Positions 1 to 8,742 of a stretch of 64,000 bases of DNA are shown here, in pieces. The DNA lies in assembly GCF_010587385.1 (NCBI RefSeq), contig NZ_CP047476.1, positions 496,001 to 560,000 of the forward strand, given 5' to 3'. Each line of letters opens with the position of its first letter. Positions within the stretch are counted from its first letter, which is position 1. The notes below the pieces were generated by a model, which made no database searches, was not told the DNA's origin, and worked only from the letters and a program-made list of their open reading frames with translations. The translations under genes were made by a program, and so were the position numbers. Source of the DNA: Vibrio astriarenae (GTDB taxonomy: Bacteria; Pseudomonadota; Gammaproteobacteria; Enterobacterales; Vibrionaceae).

Positions 1-2996
1 ATAACGGTAACGGCACCTATAGCTTCGCACCAAATGAGAACTTCAATGGTGATGTAGAGTTCACGTTTAATGTGAGTGATGGTACGGATACAGTCACGGC
101 CAACATTGATGTCTCAGTGACACCAGTAGATGATGCACCAACGGTAGAAGGCAATCTGTCTTACACAGTCAATGAAGACGGCGAAATTACTCTAAGCCAA
201 GAGCAACTTCTGTCGAATGTCTCTGATGTGGAGGGCGATAACGTAACGGCATCGAACCTATCGGTTGATGGCAACGCTGACGTCACTGCGAATGATGATG
301 GTTCATTCACCATTACACCAGATGCAGACTGGAATGGAGATATCGATATTAGTTTCGATGTCTCTGATGGTGAGAACATTGTTGCGTCGGGTGCTGATCT
401 CACGGTTAACCCTGTTAACGACTTACCACAACCACAGGACCAAGAGTTTACGGTTGAAGAAGACGGTACGTTAACGTTTACCGATGCAGACTTATTAGCC
501 GGAGCAACCGATGTTGAGGGAGACGACCTGTCGGTAGAAGGAGTATCCTACACAGGCACTGATGGTATCTTGACGGACAATGGTAACGGCACCTACAGCT
601 TCGCACCGAATGAGAACTTCAATGGTGATGTTGAGTTCACGTTTGATGTGAGCGATGGCACTGATACTGTTACGGCTAATATTGATGTCTCAGTGACACC
701 AGTAGATGATGCACCAACGGTGGAAGGTAACCTGTCTTACACGGTGAATGAAGACGGAGAAATTACCCTTAGCCAAGAACAGTTGCTATCTAACGCGTCA
801 GATGTAGAAGGTGATAACCTAACTGCGAGCAACCTGTCTGTTGACGGCAACGCTGAAGTGACTGTGAATGATGATGGTTCTTTCACTATTACTCCAGATG
901 CTGACTGGAATGGAGATATCGATATTAGCTTCGATATCTCTGACGGTGCCAATGTCGTTCAAGCGCAGGCTGACCTCACGGTTAACCCTGTCAATGACCT
1001 ACCACAGCCACAGGACCAAGAGTTTACGGTTGAAGAAGACGGTACGTTAACCTTTACGGATGCGGACTTATTGGCCGGAGCAACCGATGTTGAGGGAGAC
1101 GATCTGTCGGTAGAAGGAATATCCTATACAGGCACTGATGGTATTCTGACGGATAACGGTAACGGCACCTATAGCTTTGCACCAAATGAGAACTTCAATG
1201 GTGATGTTGAGTTCACGTTTGATGTGAGTGATGGTACGGACACAGTCACGGCCAACATTGACGTTTCAGTGACCCCGGTTGATGATGCACCAACGGTAGA
1301 AGGTAATCTGTCTTACACAGTAAACGAAGACGGCGAAATTACTCTAAGCCAAGAGCAACTTCTGTCGAATGTGTCTGATGTGGAGGGCGATAACCTAACC
1401 GCATCGAACCTATCGGTTGATGGCAATGCTGAAGTGACAGTGAATGACGATGGCTCATTCACCATTACCCCAGATGCCGATTGGAACGGTGATATCGACA
1501 TCAGTTTCGATGTGTCTGATGGTGAGAACATTGTTGCTTCGGGCGCGGATCTAACCGTTAATCCTGTTAACGACTTACCGCAGCCTCAAGATCAAGAGTT
1601 CACTGTTCAAGAAGACGGCATCTTAACCTTCACTGATGCACACCTGATTCAAGGTGCAACGGATATTGAAGGAGATAACCTAACCGTTGAAGGCATTAGC
1701 TATGAAGGCACCGATGGTATCTTGACGGATAACGGTAACGGTACCTATAGCTTCGCACCGAACGAGAACTTCAACGGTGACGTCGAGTTCACATTTGATG
1801 TATCGGATGGTACTGACACTGTCACGGCTAATATCGATGTGTCGGTAACTCCGGTCGATGACGCGCCAACGGTTGAAGGCAGCCTGTCTTACACAGTAAA
1901 CGAAGACGGTGAAATTACCCTAAGCCAAGAGCAGCTTCTGTCGAATGTTTCAGATGTAGAAGGCGATAACTTAACGGCATCGAATCTATCGGTTGACGGC
2001 AATGCTGAAGTGACAGTGAATGACGATGGATCATTCACCATCACGCCAGATGCGGATTGGAACGGTGATATCGACATCAGCTTCGATGTGTCTGATGGTG
2101 AGAACATTGTGGCTTCGGGCGCGGATCTAACCGTTAACCCAGTTAACGACTTGCCACAGCCTCAAGACCAAGAGTTTACCATCCAAGAAGATGGCATCTT
2201 AACCTTCACTGACGCGCACTTGCTTCAAGGTGCAACGGATATCGAAGGAGATAACCTAACGGTTGAAGGCATTAGCTACGAAGGCACAGATGGTATCTTG
2301 ACGGATAACGGTAACGGTACCTATAGCTTTGCACCTAACGAGAACTTCAACGGTGACGTAGAGTTCACGTTTGATGTATCGGATGGTACTGACACTGTCA
2401 CGGCTAATATTGATGTGTCGGTAACTCCGGTCGATGATGCGCCAACGGTTGAAGGTAGCCTGTCTTACACAGTCAATGAAGACGGTGAAATTACCCTAAG
2501 CCAAGAACAGCTTCTATCGAATGTCTCTGATGTAGAAGGCGATAACCTAACGGCATCGAACCTATCGGTTGACGGCAATGCTGAAGTGACAGTGAATGAC
2601 GATGGCTCATTCACTATTACCCCAGATGCGGACTGGAATGGCGACATTGATATCAGTTTCGATGTCTCTGACGGCGAAAACATAGTGGCTTCAGGTGCTG
2701 ACCTAACGGTTAACCCAGTTAACGACTTGCCGCAACTACAAGACCAAGAGTTCACCATCCAAGAAGATGGTGTATTGACCTTCACTGACGCACACCTGCT
2801 TCAAGGTGCCACAGATATTGAAGGAGATAACCTAACGGTTGAAGGCATCAGCTACGAAGGCACCGATGGTATCTTGACGGATAACGGCAATGGTACCTAT
2901 AGTTTCGCACCGAACGAGAACTTCAACGGTGACGTAGAATTTACGTTCGATGTATCTGATGGAACCGATACAGTTACCGCCAACATTGATGTTCAA
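1..2996 (+). repeat. 576-bp in-phase tandem DNA repeats within the adhesin
   Basis: About five consecutive 576-bp (192-residue) units are nearly identical in DNA and protein. Each unit is two alternating 96-residue cadherin-like modules, one beginning SYTVNEDGEITLSQEQLL and the other QEFTVEEDGTLTFTDADLL. Equivalent points recur at about 169, 745, 1321, 1897 and 2473. Downstream modules are more divergent, so the expansion or homogenisation looks recent and local. Confidence 0.9.
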
Positions 2997-5900
2997 GTAA
3001 CAGAAGTGAACGATCCTCCGATTGCTGGCACGACCGCTTACACGGTTCAAGAAGATAACTCAATCACGATAAGTGATGAGCAGCTTCTGGCTAACTCATC
3101 CGACATCGAGGGAGAGGTTGCCGTCGATTCGGTGAGCTACTCAGGCACTGATGGCGTGTTTGTTGACAACGGTAATGGTACCTACACCTTCTCACCAAAT
3201 GAGAACTTCACTGGTGATATCAATCTGGATGTGACGGTTGTAGACGAAGACGGTGCAACTGCTGATACCACAGCAGGCATAGAGGTTATTGAAGTCAACG
3301 ATCCACCAGTAGCTGGTGATACTGCTTACAGCATGGACGAGGATGAAGTATTGACGTTTAGTGCAGAGCAGTTACTTGCACAATCTGGTGATATCGAGGG
3401 AGAAGTAGCACTTGATAGCGTCAATTACACCGGTGCTGACGGTATCTTAACTGACAATGGTGATGGCACATTCAGCTTTGCACCAAATGAGAACTTTAAC
3501 GGTGAAGTCGCGCTTGATGTCGTTGTCGTCGATGAAGATGGTGCAACAGATACAGCGATAGCTAGCATTGACGTACTGCCAATCAACGATGCACCAGTGT
3601 CAGGTTCAACGTCTTATCAAGTCAATGAAGATGGCTCGATTACGATTAGCCAAGAGCAATTGCTGTCGCAAGCATCGGATGTAGAGGGTGATGAGCTAAC
3701 GGCATCGAACCTGACGGTAGATGGTAATGCAGAAGTAACAGTGAACGATGATGGTAGCTTCACTATTACGCCTGATGCCGACTTCAATGGTGATATCGAC
3801 ATGCATTTCGATATTACTGATGGCACAGATACGATTCAGGCAACGGCTGACTTAACGGTTAACCCAGTTAATGACTTACCACAACCAGAAGATAAAGCCT
3901 ACACAGTTGAAGAGGATGGTACGCTGACGTTTACGGACGAGCAGCTACTTGAAAATGCGACTGATATTGATGGCGATGAGCTATCTGTTGACGGTGTGTC
4001 TTACACTGGTGCTGACGGTGTCTTAACGGATAACGGTGATGGTACATACAGCTTTGCTCCAAACGAGAACTTCTCTGGTGATGTTGAGTTTAGCTTTGAT
4101 GTGACAGACGGTACCGATACCGTAACAGCAAGCATTGATGTTCAAGTTACCGAAGTGAACGATCCACCTGTCGCAGGCTCAACGGCATACACGGTTCAAG
4201 AAGACAACTCAATTACAATCAGTGATGAGCAGCTTCTTGCAAACTCATCCGATATTGAAGGTGAGGTGGCCGTTGATTCGGTAAGCTATTCAGGTACCGA
4301 TGGGGTATTTGTTGATAATGGAAACGGCACTTATACCTTCTCACCAAATGAAAACTTTAACGGTGATATAAGTCTAGATGTCACAGTTGTCGATGAAGAC
4401 GGTGCAACCGCTGATACCACCGCTGGCATAGAGGTTATTGAAGTTAATGACCCACCGGTAGCGGGTGACACAGCGTACAGTGTTAACGAGGACGAAGTAT
4501 TAACGTTCAGCGCTGAGCAGTTGCTAGCACAATCGAGTGACATTGAAGGAGAGGTAGCACTCGACAGCGTCAGTTACTCAGGTGCTGATGGTATCTTGAC
4601 GGATAACGGTGATGGCACGTTCAGCTTCGCACCAAACGAAAACTTCAATGGTGAAGTGGCTCTGGATGTGGTTGTCGTAGATGAAGATGGTGCAACTGAT
4701 ACTGCTACAGCAAGTATCGATGTGTTACCAATCAATGATCCGCCAGTCTCGGGTAACTTGTCGTACAGTGTGGCTGAAGACGGGTCTATCACGCTGAGCC
4801 AAGATCAGCTCCTAGCACAAGCGTCGGATATTGATAGTACCGATCTTGAAGCTCTTAACTTGACCGCAATGGATAATGCAACGGTTGTTGAGAACCAAGA
4901 CGGCAGTTTCACTATTACACCGGATGCTGACTTCAATGGTCAAATCGACCTACAGTTTGATCTGATTGATAATGATGGCGCGACCGTTCAAGTTGGTGTT
5001 GATCTCACCGTTGACCCTGTCAATGACACACCAGTCGCTGGTTCGACCGAGTTCACAGAACTTGAAGACACAGTGATGCGCATTACACCGGAACAATTGC
5101 TTGAAAATGCAAGTGACATTGATGGTGATAATCTAGAAGTACTCAATGTCCAATACTCTGGTGATGATGGTTCTATTGCTGACACTGGAACGATTCAATT
5201 TGGTGCTGATGGCAGTGGTGAAATACAGATTGATGAACCGCTAGAAGAGCATGATGAATTTACTGTTCAGTTCGGCTATACATCGACAGGTGAACATGAT
5301 GGTAACGTTGAGTCTATCTTGCTTGGTGGCGAAGACGGTTCTGGTTTATCTATCTATGTTCGCAATGAAGATGGTGGCTTAGGCTTAGACTTGAACGGTC
5401 AAGACAACGTTATGTTTGATGGTGTTGACTTGAACGATGGTGGTGAGCATAACATCACTCTAACTTGGAGCAGCGAAGAGGGAACCGTTAGCGTCTTCGA
5501 CAATGGAGAGCTAGTTGCAACTGAGAATGTAGAGCCAGGCATCATTATGCCAGAGGGCATTCAACCGACAATAGGTCAGGCATCAGACGCACTTGATGGT
5601 CAATCCGGACTAGAAAATGTTGAGCTTTCCGGTTTTGCAATGGCCTATGAAAAAGTTGACGATGAGGTGATAGCCGCTGGTACACCATTGAGTGAAGCAT
5701 CAGACGATATTGCTTTAGACATCCAGGTTCAAAATGGAGAAATTCAAGACGTATCTGGTAACGTTGATGTCGACGTCTCGGGCTCAGCTGAAGTAGATCG
5801 CTTCTTCGAGTTTACACCAGATGAAAACTTTAACGGTGATGTCACACTTGATTACCAAGTAACGGATGGAACGGATGTCGTAGACACATCGGCAAATCTA

Positions 5901-8597
5901 GAGTTTATTCCTGTGAATGATGCTCCGGAGTCTGACGATGTTGAACTTCAAGGCACTGAAGATACGTCTGTCCTAATCACGCAAGAGATGTTACTGGCTA
6001 ATGCTACTGACGTTGACAACACGCATGATGAGTTGAGTGCTACTGGTCTAAGAATCGACGAGCAGTTTGGTGATTTAGTTGATAATCAGGATGGCACCTG
6101 GTCATTTACTCCAGCAGAAAACTTTAACGGTGATGTACCGATGGAGTTTGAAGTAGATGATGGAGAATTGACTACAACGGTATCGGGCAACATCGATATT
6201 GCAGCCGTCAACGATGCACCTGATGCACCATCAATTCAGATGCAAGGTGAAGAAGACCAGGTCATGGTTATTGACCCGAGCTTCATCACAAATCAAATCA
6301 ATGATTTGGATGGCGATGAGATTTCCCTAGAGAATATCTCAGTACGAGCACCTGCTAATGCGACCATTACGCAGCAACCAGATGGCATGTACCATTTGGT
6401 GACAGCACAAGACTTTAATGGTTTAGTAGAGCTTGGTTACACGGTCACAGATGGCACAGAGTCGGTAGATGGATCGCTGAATGTAGATGTCATTCCAGTC
6501 AATGATGCACCATTCAATACAGGCAACGCATTCATGACCACCGATGAGGATGGAGCGTTTACCTTTGATGCTGGCGACCTGATGAACCTGTTCGATGATA
6601 TTGATACTGAGAACCTTGTGGTATCGAGAATCATCACCCCAGAAGGTGAAGACGGCGGTGAGATTACTGATAACGGTGACGGAACTTGGACGTTTACACC
6701 GACCGAAGACTTTGCAGGTCTCGCTGACCTACAAGTGGTTGTTAGTGATGGTGAGTTTGAGACGGCATTGGATGTACCTGTTTACGTACGACCTGTTGCT
6801 GATGGTGCTGTAATTACAACTGAACATGATGGTCCACTCGTTATTGGCGAGGACAGCACTGGTCATTTAGGCTTGAATGTTGACCTAATTGATGACTCTG
6901 AAACATTGAGTAATCTGGTGATGACTGGTTTCCCAGTTGGTTTCGAAGTATCTGATGGCGTGAATACAATTATCGTTACGTCACCTGACCAGTACATTGA
7001 TATCACAGAGTGGAACATGGATGATCTACAACTTACTCCACCGCAAGACTTCACTGGTAGTTTCAACGTGACCGTATCAGCGACAACCGTCGACTACGGT
7101 GATGAGCCAGAAGCATTTGAAGATGGTATTGATTCAGGTGACTTTGAAACAGTGGCGGGAGAGTCGGTTATCCTGAGTGCCGATGACTTAATGGCGATTG
7201 CTGAGAACGTAGATGTTGACGCAGGCGATGAGGTCAAGATGGTTCACCTAACTGATAGAAGCCAAGGTGAAATTGTCGATAATGGTGATGGTACTTGGAC
7301 GTTCAATCCTGCTCCAGGCTTTACGGGTGAGGTGGATATTGCTTATGTGATAGACAAAGATGGTGTACTACACGATGAGCAAACAGGCATTGTTGTTAAT
7401 GAACCTGGAGAGGCTGAAAATGCAGCCCCTGAGGTTGAGTCCATTGCAACAACTGACCTAGAGGCTGGCTCAACACTTGAGTTTACCGATGCAGATATGC
7501 TGGCTAACTTGTCTGATGCTGACGGTGATTCATTATCCATTGAATCGGTGAGCATGATGGAAGGCCAAGGTATCGTTGAATCGGATGGTGCAGGCAACTA
7601 TCAATTTACTCCGGCAGAAGGATATGAGGGTCCCGTTGAAATTGGCTTTATTGCGACAGACGGTGAAAACCGCATAGAAAGCCAGTTTAATGTCAACCTA
7701 CAGGGCTCTAGTGAAGTGAGTGACGAATATGTTCAAGGTGAAGATGGCTCAATCGTCTTTGCGGAAGAGCAGCTTCTGAATGAACTTGATTTGAGTCCAT
7801 CAGCTGAAGTGTTGGATGTAACGGACACAGGTGATGTTGGCTTCTTCGTAGACTCTGGTGAAAACGAATGGACCTTCTGGCCAAACGACGACTTTAGCGG
7901 TGAAGTACCAATGAAAGTTGAAGTCAACGATAATGGCAACGTAGAAGAGCATTCGTTAACAGTCCAAGCGCAAACTGAACCTGCTGATACGGAAGCAACT
8001 CAGACTCAAGAGCAAGAAATAGCAGCTGAAAGCCAAGAGCAAGCAGCGCCAGCTCAAGAAGAAGTGGTTGCGGATGAATCATCCGAAGACGCAGAAGCTG
8101 ATGCAGATATGACAGCGGCACCGGGTGACACAATCAATATCTCGATTCCGGATGACGTAACTCAAGCTGAAGGCGTTGACCATGTTGAAATGAGTGGTCT
8201 TCCTGACGGTGCGAACGTTAGCGGTGCGCTAGATAGTGGTGATGGAAATTACACGATTAGTGGTGATTTATCGCAACCCGTTTCTATCGAGCTACCGGAG
8301 GGCTTCGAAGGGGATATGGATGTCGGCTTCCAAGGCTATGACGAGTTAGGCAGTCAAGTTGATGGAGCGCAAGCCTCAGTATCTGTTGAGGTGGATGACC
8401 AACACGCGATGTCGGCAAGTCAAAACCAAGATCCAAATGCGAATCAGATGGATTCAGGAGATGGTGCTGGCGGCGACTGGACATCATCTGGTGGTCAAGA
8501 TGCGGGTGTTGATTTCAATGATGACTCAGGCAGCTTTGACAATGACCAATCTGGAGGTGGTCACTACGAAAACGACATAGATAGTAACTCGTTCTAA
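1..8597 (+). CDS. giant cadherin-like tandem-repeat adhesin (5' end outside window)
   Basis: The reading frame is open from the first complete codon at position 3, so the N-terminus and any secretion or anchoring signals lie upstream. The GTG at 72 is only the first start-like codon, not the true start. Numbering from it, about 2,840 residues are visible. They form roughly 24 repeats of about 96 residues, each with an acidic ED turn followed by a QLL or DLL motif, a GDGTxxFxPxxxFNG motif and a final VNDxP or VDDAP linker. This is typical of cadherin-like, calcium-binding bacterial adhesin repeats (tandem-95 type). A LamG-like domain sits at about residues 1704-1870. The C-terminus is an acidic, Gln/Glu- and Gly/Asp-rich tail ending in DIDSNSF, without RTX nonapeptides. 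The likely role is cell-surface or secreted adhesion and biofilm formation. No secretion genes are visible downstream. Family assignment is firm; exact function and export route are inferred. Confidence 0.85.
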   Translation, partial: NGNGTYSFAPNENFNGDVEFTFNVSDGTDTVTANIDVSVTPVDDAPTVEGNLSYTVNEDGEITLSQEQLLSNVSDVEGDNVTASNLSVDGNADVTANDDGSFTITPDADWNGDIDISFDVSDGENIVASGADLTVNPVNDLPQPQDQEFTVEEDGTLTFTDADLLAGATDVEGDDLSVEGVSYTGTDGILTDNGNGTYSFAPNENFNGDVEFTFDVSDGTDTVTANIDVSVTPVDDAPTVEGNLSYTVNEDGEITLSQEQLLSNASDVEGDNLTASNLSVDGNAEVTVNDDGSFTITPDADWNGDIDISFDISDGANVVQAQADLTVNPVNDLPQPQDQEFTVEEDGTLTFTDADLLAGATDVEGDDLSVEGISYTGTDGILTDNGNGTYSFAPNENFNGDVEFTFDVSDGTDTVTANIDVSVTPVDDAPTVEGNLSYTVNEDGEITLSQEQLLSNVSDVEGDNLTASNLSVDGNAEVTVNDDGSFTITPDADWNGDIDISFDVSDGENIVASGADLTVNPVNDLPQPQDQEFTVQEDGILTFTDAHLIQGATDIEGDNLTVEGISYEGTDGILTDNGNGTYSFAPNENFNGDVEFTFDVSDGTDTVTANIDVSVTPVDDAPTVEGSLSYTVNEDGEITLSQEQLLSNVSDVEGDNLTASNLSVDGNAEVTVNDDGSFTITPDADWNGDIDISFDVSDGENIVASGADLTVNPVNDLPQPQDQEFTIQEDGILTFTDAHLLQGATDIEGDNLTVEGISYEGTDGILTDNGNGTYSFAPNENFNGDVEFTFDVSDGTDTVTANIDVSVTPVDDAPTVEGSLSYTVNEDGEITLSQEQLLSNVSDVEGDNLTASNLSVDGNAEVTVNDDGSFTITPDADWNGDIDISFDVSDGENIVASGADLTVNPVNDLPQLQDQEFTIQEDGVLTFTDAHLLQGATDIEGDNLTVEGISYEGTDGILTDNGNGTYSFAPNENFNGDVEFTFDVSDGTDTVTANIDVQVTEVNDPPIAGTTAYTVQEDNSITISDEQLLANSSDIEGEVAVDSVSYSGTDGVFVDNGNGTYTFSPNENFTGDINLDVTVVDEDGATADTTAGIEVIEVNDPPVAGDTAYSMDEDEVLTFSAEQLLAQSGDIEGEVALDSVNYTGADGILTDNGDGTFSFAPNENFNGEVALDVVVVDEDGATDTAIASIDVLPINDAPVSGSTSYQVNEDGSITISQEQLLSQASDVEGDELTASNLTVDGNAEVTVNDDGSFTITPDADFNGDIDMHFDITDGTDTIQATADLTVNPVNDLPQPEDKAYTVEEDGTLTFTDEQLLENATDIDGDELSVDGVSYTGADGVLTDNGDGTYSFAPNENFSGDVEFSFDVTDGTDTVTASIDVQVTEVNDPPVAGSTAYTVQEDNSITISDEQLLANSSDIEGEVAVDSVSYSGTDGVFVDNGNGTYTFSPNENFNGDISLDVTVVDEDGATADTTAGIEVIEVNDPPVAGDTAYSVNEDEVLTFSAEQLLAQSSDIEGEVALDSVSYSGADGILTDNGDGTFSFAPNENFNGEVALDVVVVDEDGATDTATASIDVLPINDPPVSGNLSYSVAEDGSITLSQDQLLAQASDIDSTDLEALNLTAMDNATVVENQDGSFTITPDADFNGQIDLQFDLIDNDGATVQVGVDLTVDPVNDTPVAGSTEFTELEDTVMRITPEQLLENASDIDGDNLEVLNVQYSGDDGSIADTGTIQFGADGSGEIQIDEPLEEHDEFTVQFGYTSTGEHDGNVESILLGGEDGSGLSIYVRNEDGGLGLDLNGQDNVMFDGVDLNDGGEHNITLTWSSEEGTVSVFDNGELVATENVEPGIIMPEGIQPTIGQASDALDGQSGLENVELSGFAMAYEKVDDEVIAAGTPLSEASDDIALDIQVQNGEIQDVSGNVDVDVSGSAEVDRFFEFTPDENFNGDVTLDYQVTDGTDVVDTSANLEFIPVNDAPESDDVELQGTEDTSVLITQEMLLANATDVDNTHDELSATGLRIDEQFGDLVDNQDGTWSFTPAENFNGDVPMEFEVDDGELTTTVSGNIDIAAVNDAPDAPSIQMQGEEDQVMVIDPSFITNQINDLDGDEISLENISVRAPANATITQQPDGMYHLVTAQDFNGLVELGYTVTDGTESVDGSLNVDVIPVNDAPFNTGNAFMTTDEDGAFTFDAGDLMNLFDDIDTENLVVSRIITPEGEDGGEITDNGDGTWTFTPTEDFAGLADLQVVVSDGEFETALDVPVYVRPVADGAVITTEHDGPLVIGEDSTGHLGLNVDLIDDSETLSNLVMTGFPVGFEVSDGVNTIIVTSPDQYIDITEWNMDDLQLTPPQDFTGSFNVTVSATTVDYGDEPEAFEDGIDSGDFETVAGESVILSADDLMAIAENVDVDAGDEVKMVHLTDRSQGEIVDNGDGTWTFNPAPGFTGEVDIAYVIDKDGVLHDEQTGIVVNEPGEAENAAPEVESIATTDLEAGSTLEFTDADMLANLSDADGDSLSIESVSMMEGQGIVESDGAGNYQFTPAEGYEGPVEIGFIATDGENRIESQFNVNLQGSSEVSDEYVQGEDGSIVFAEEQLLNELDLSPSAEVLDVTDTGDVGFFVDSGENEWTFWPNDDFSGEVPMKVEVNDNGNVEEHSLTVQAQTEPADTEATQTQEQEIAAESQEQAAPAQEEVVADESSEDAEADADMTAAPGDTINISIPDDVTQAEGVDHVEMSGLPDGANVSGALDSGDGNYTISGDLSQPVSIELPEGFEGDMDVGFQGYDELGSQVDGAQASVSVEVDDQHAMSASQNQDPNANQMDSGDGAGGDWTSSGGQDAGVDFNDDSGSFDNDQSGGGHYENDIDSNSF
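3042..4790 (+). repeat. higher-order duplication of a four-module block in the adhesin
   Basis: The stretch starting at 3042 (TVQEDNSITISDEQLL module, then the DEDEVLTFSAEQLL module) recurs from 4191 with the same order and high similarity. The offset is 1,149 bp, or 383 residues, about four 96-residue modules. This is a second, older repeat period distinct from the 576-bp one. The second copy begins to diverge after about 4740. Confidence 0.7.
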
Positions 8598-8606
8598 AGC
8601 ACCAAT

Positions 8607-8636
8607 AGAGAGGAGCATTACTTTTCGCTCCTCTCT
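8607..8636 (+). other. perfect 10-bp stem hairpin after the adhesin stop
   Basis: The arms AGAGAGGAGC and GCTCCTCTCT are separated by a 10-nt loop, beginning ten bases after the stop codon. No T-run follows, so it may protect the mRNA 3' end or pause polymerase rather than terminate by itself. A true terminator follows about 50 bases later. Confidence 0.6.
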
Positions 8637-8687
8637 AAGCGGCTGGAAGTTGTTCCCAGTTTCCAGCACAAGTTACCTATGCGACAC

Positions 8688-8718
8688 AAAAACGCCCCTA
8701 ATATGGGGCGTTTTTTTT
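8688..8718. terminator. bidirectional Rho-independent terminator
   Basis: The stem CGCCCC/GGGGCG has a TAATAT loop, an A-run on the left and eight Ts on the right. It lies between the convergent adhesin and GH9 genes and can serve both strands. Confidence 0.85.
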
Positions 8719-8742
8719 GGTACAACGTTTGAAAGTTGAAAA

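Noticed and set aside
72-74. GTG at 72 as the adhesin start
   Set aside because: The frame is open before it and matches the same repeat, so the gene continues upstream.
161-403. Open frames on the minus strand repeated at 576-bp intervals within the adhesin
   Set aside because: They recur because the repeat recurs; no ribosome site and composition is that of the antisense of the adhesin.
1-3000. CRISPR-like regular repetition
   Set aside because: Units are 576-bp coding modules without short repeat-spacer structure.
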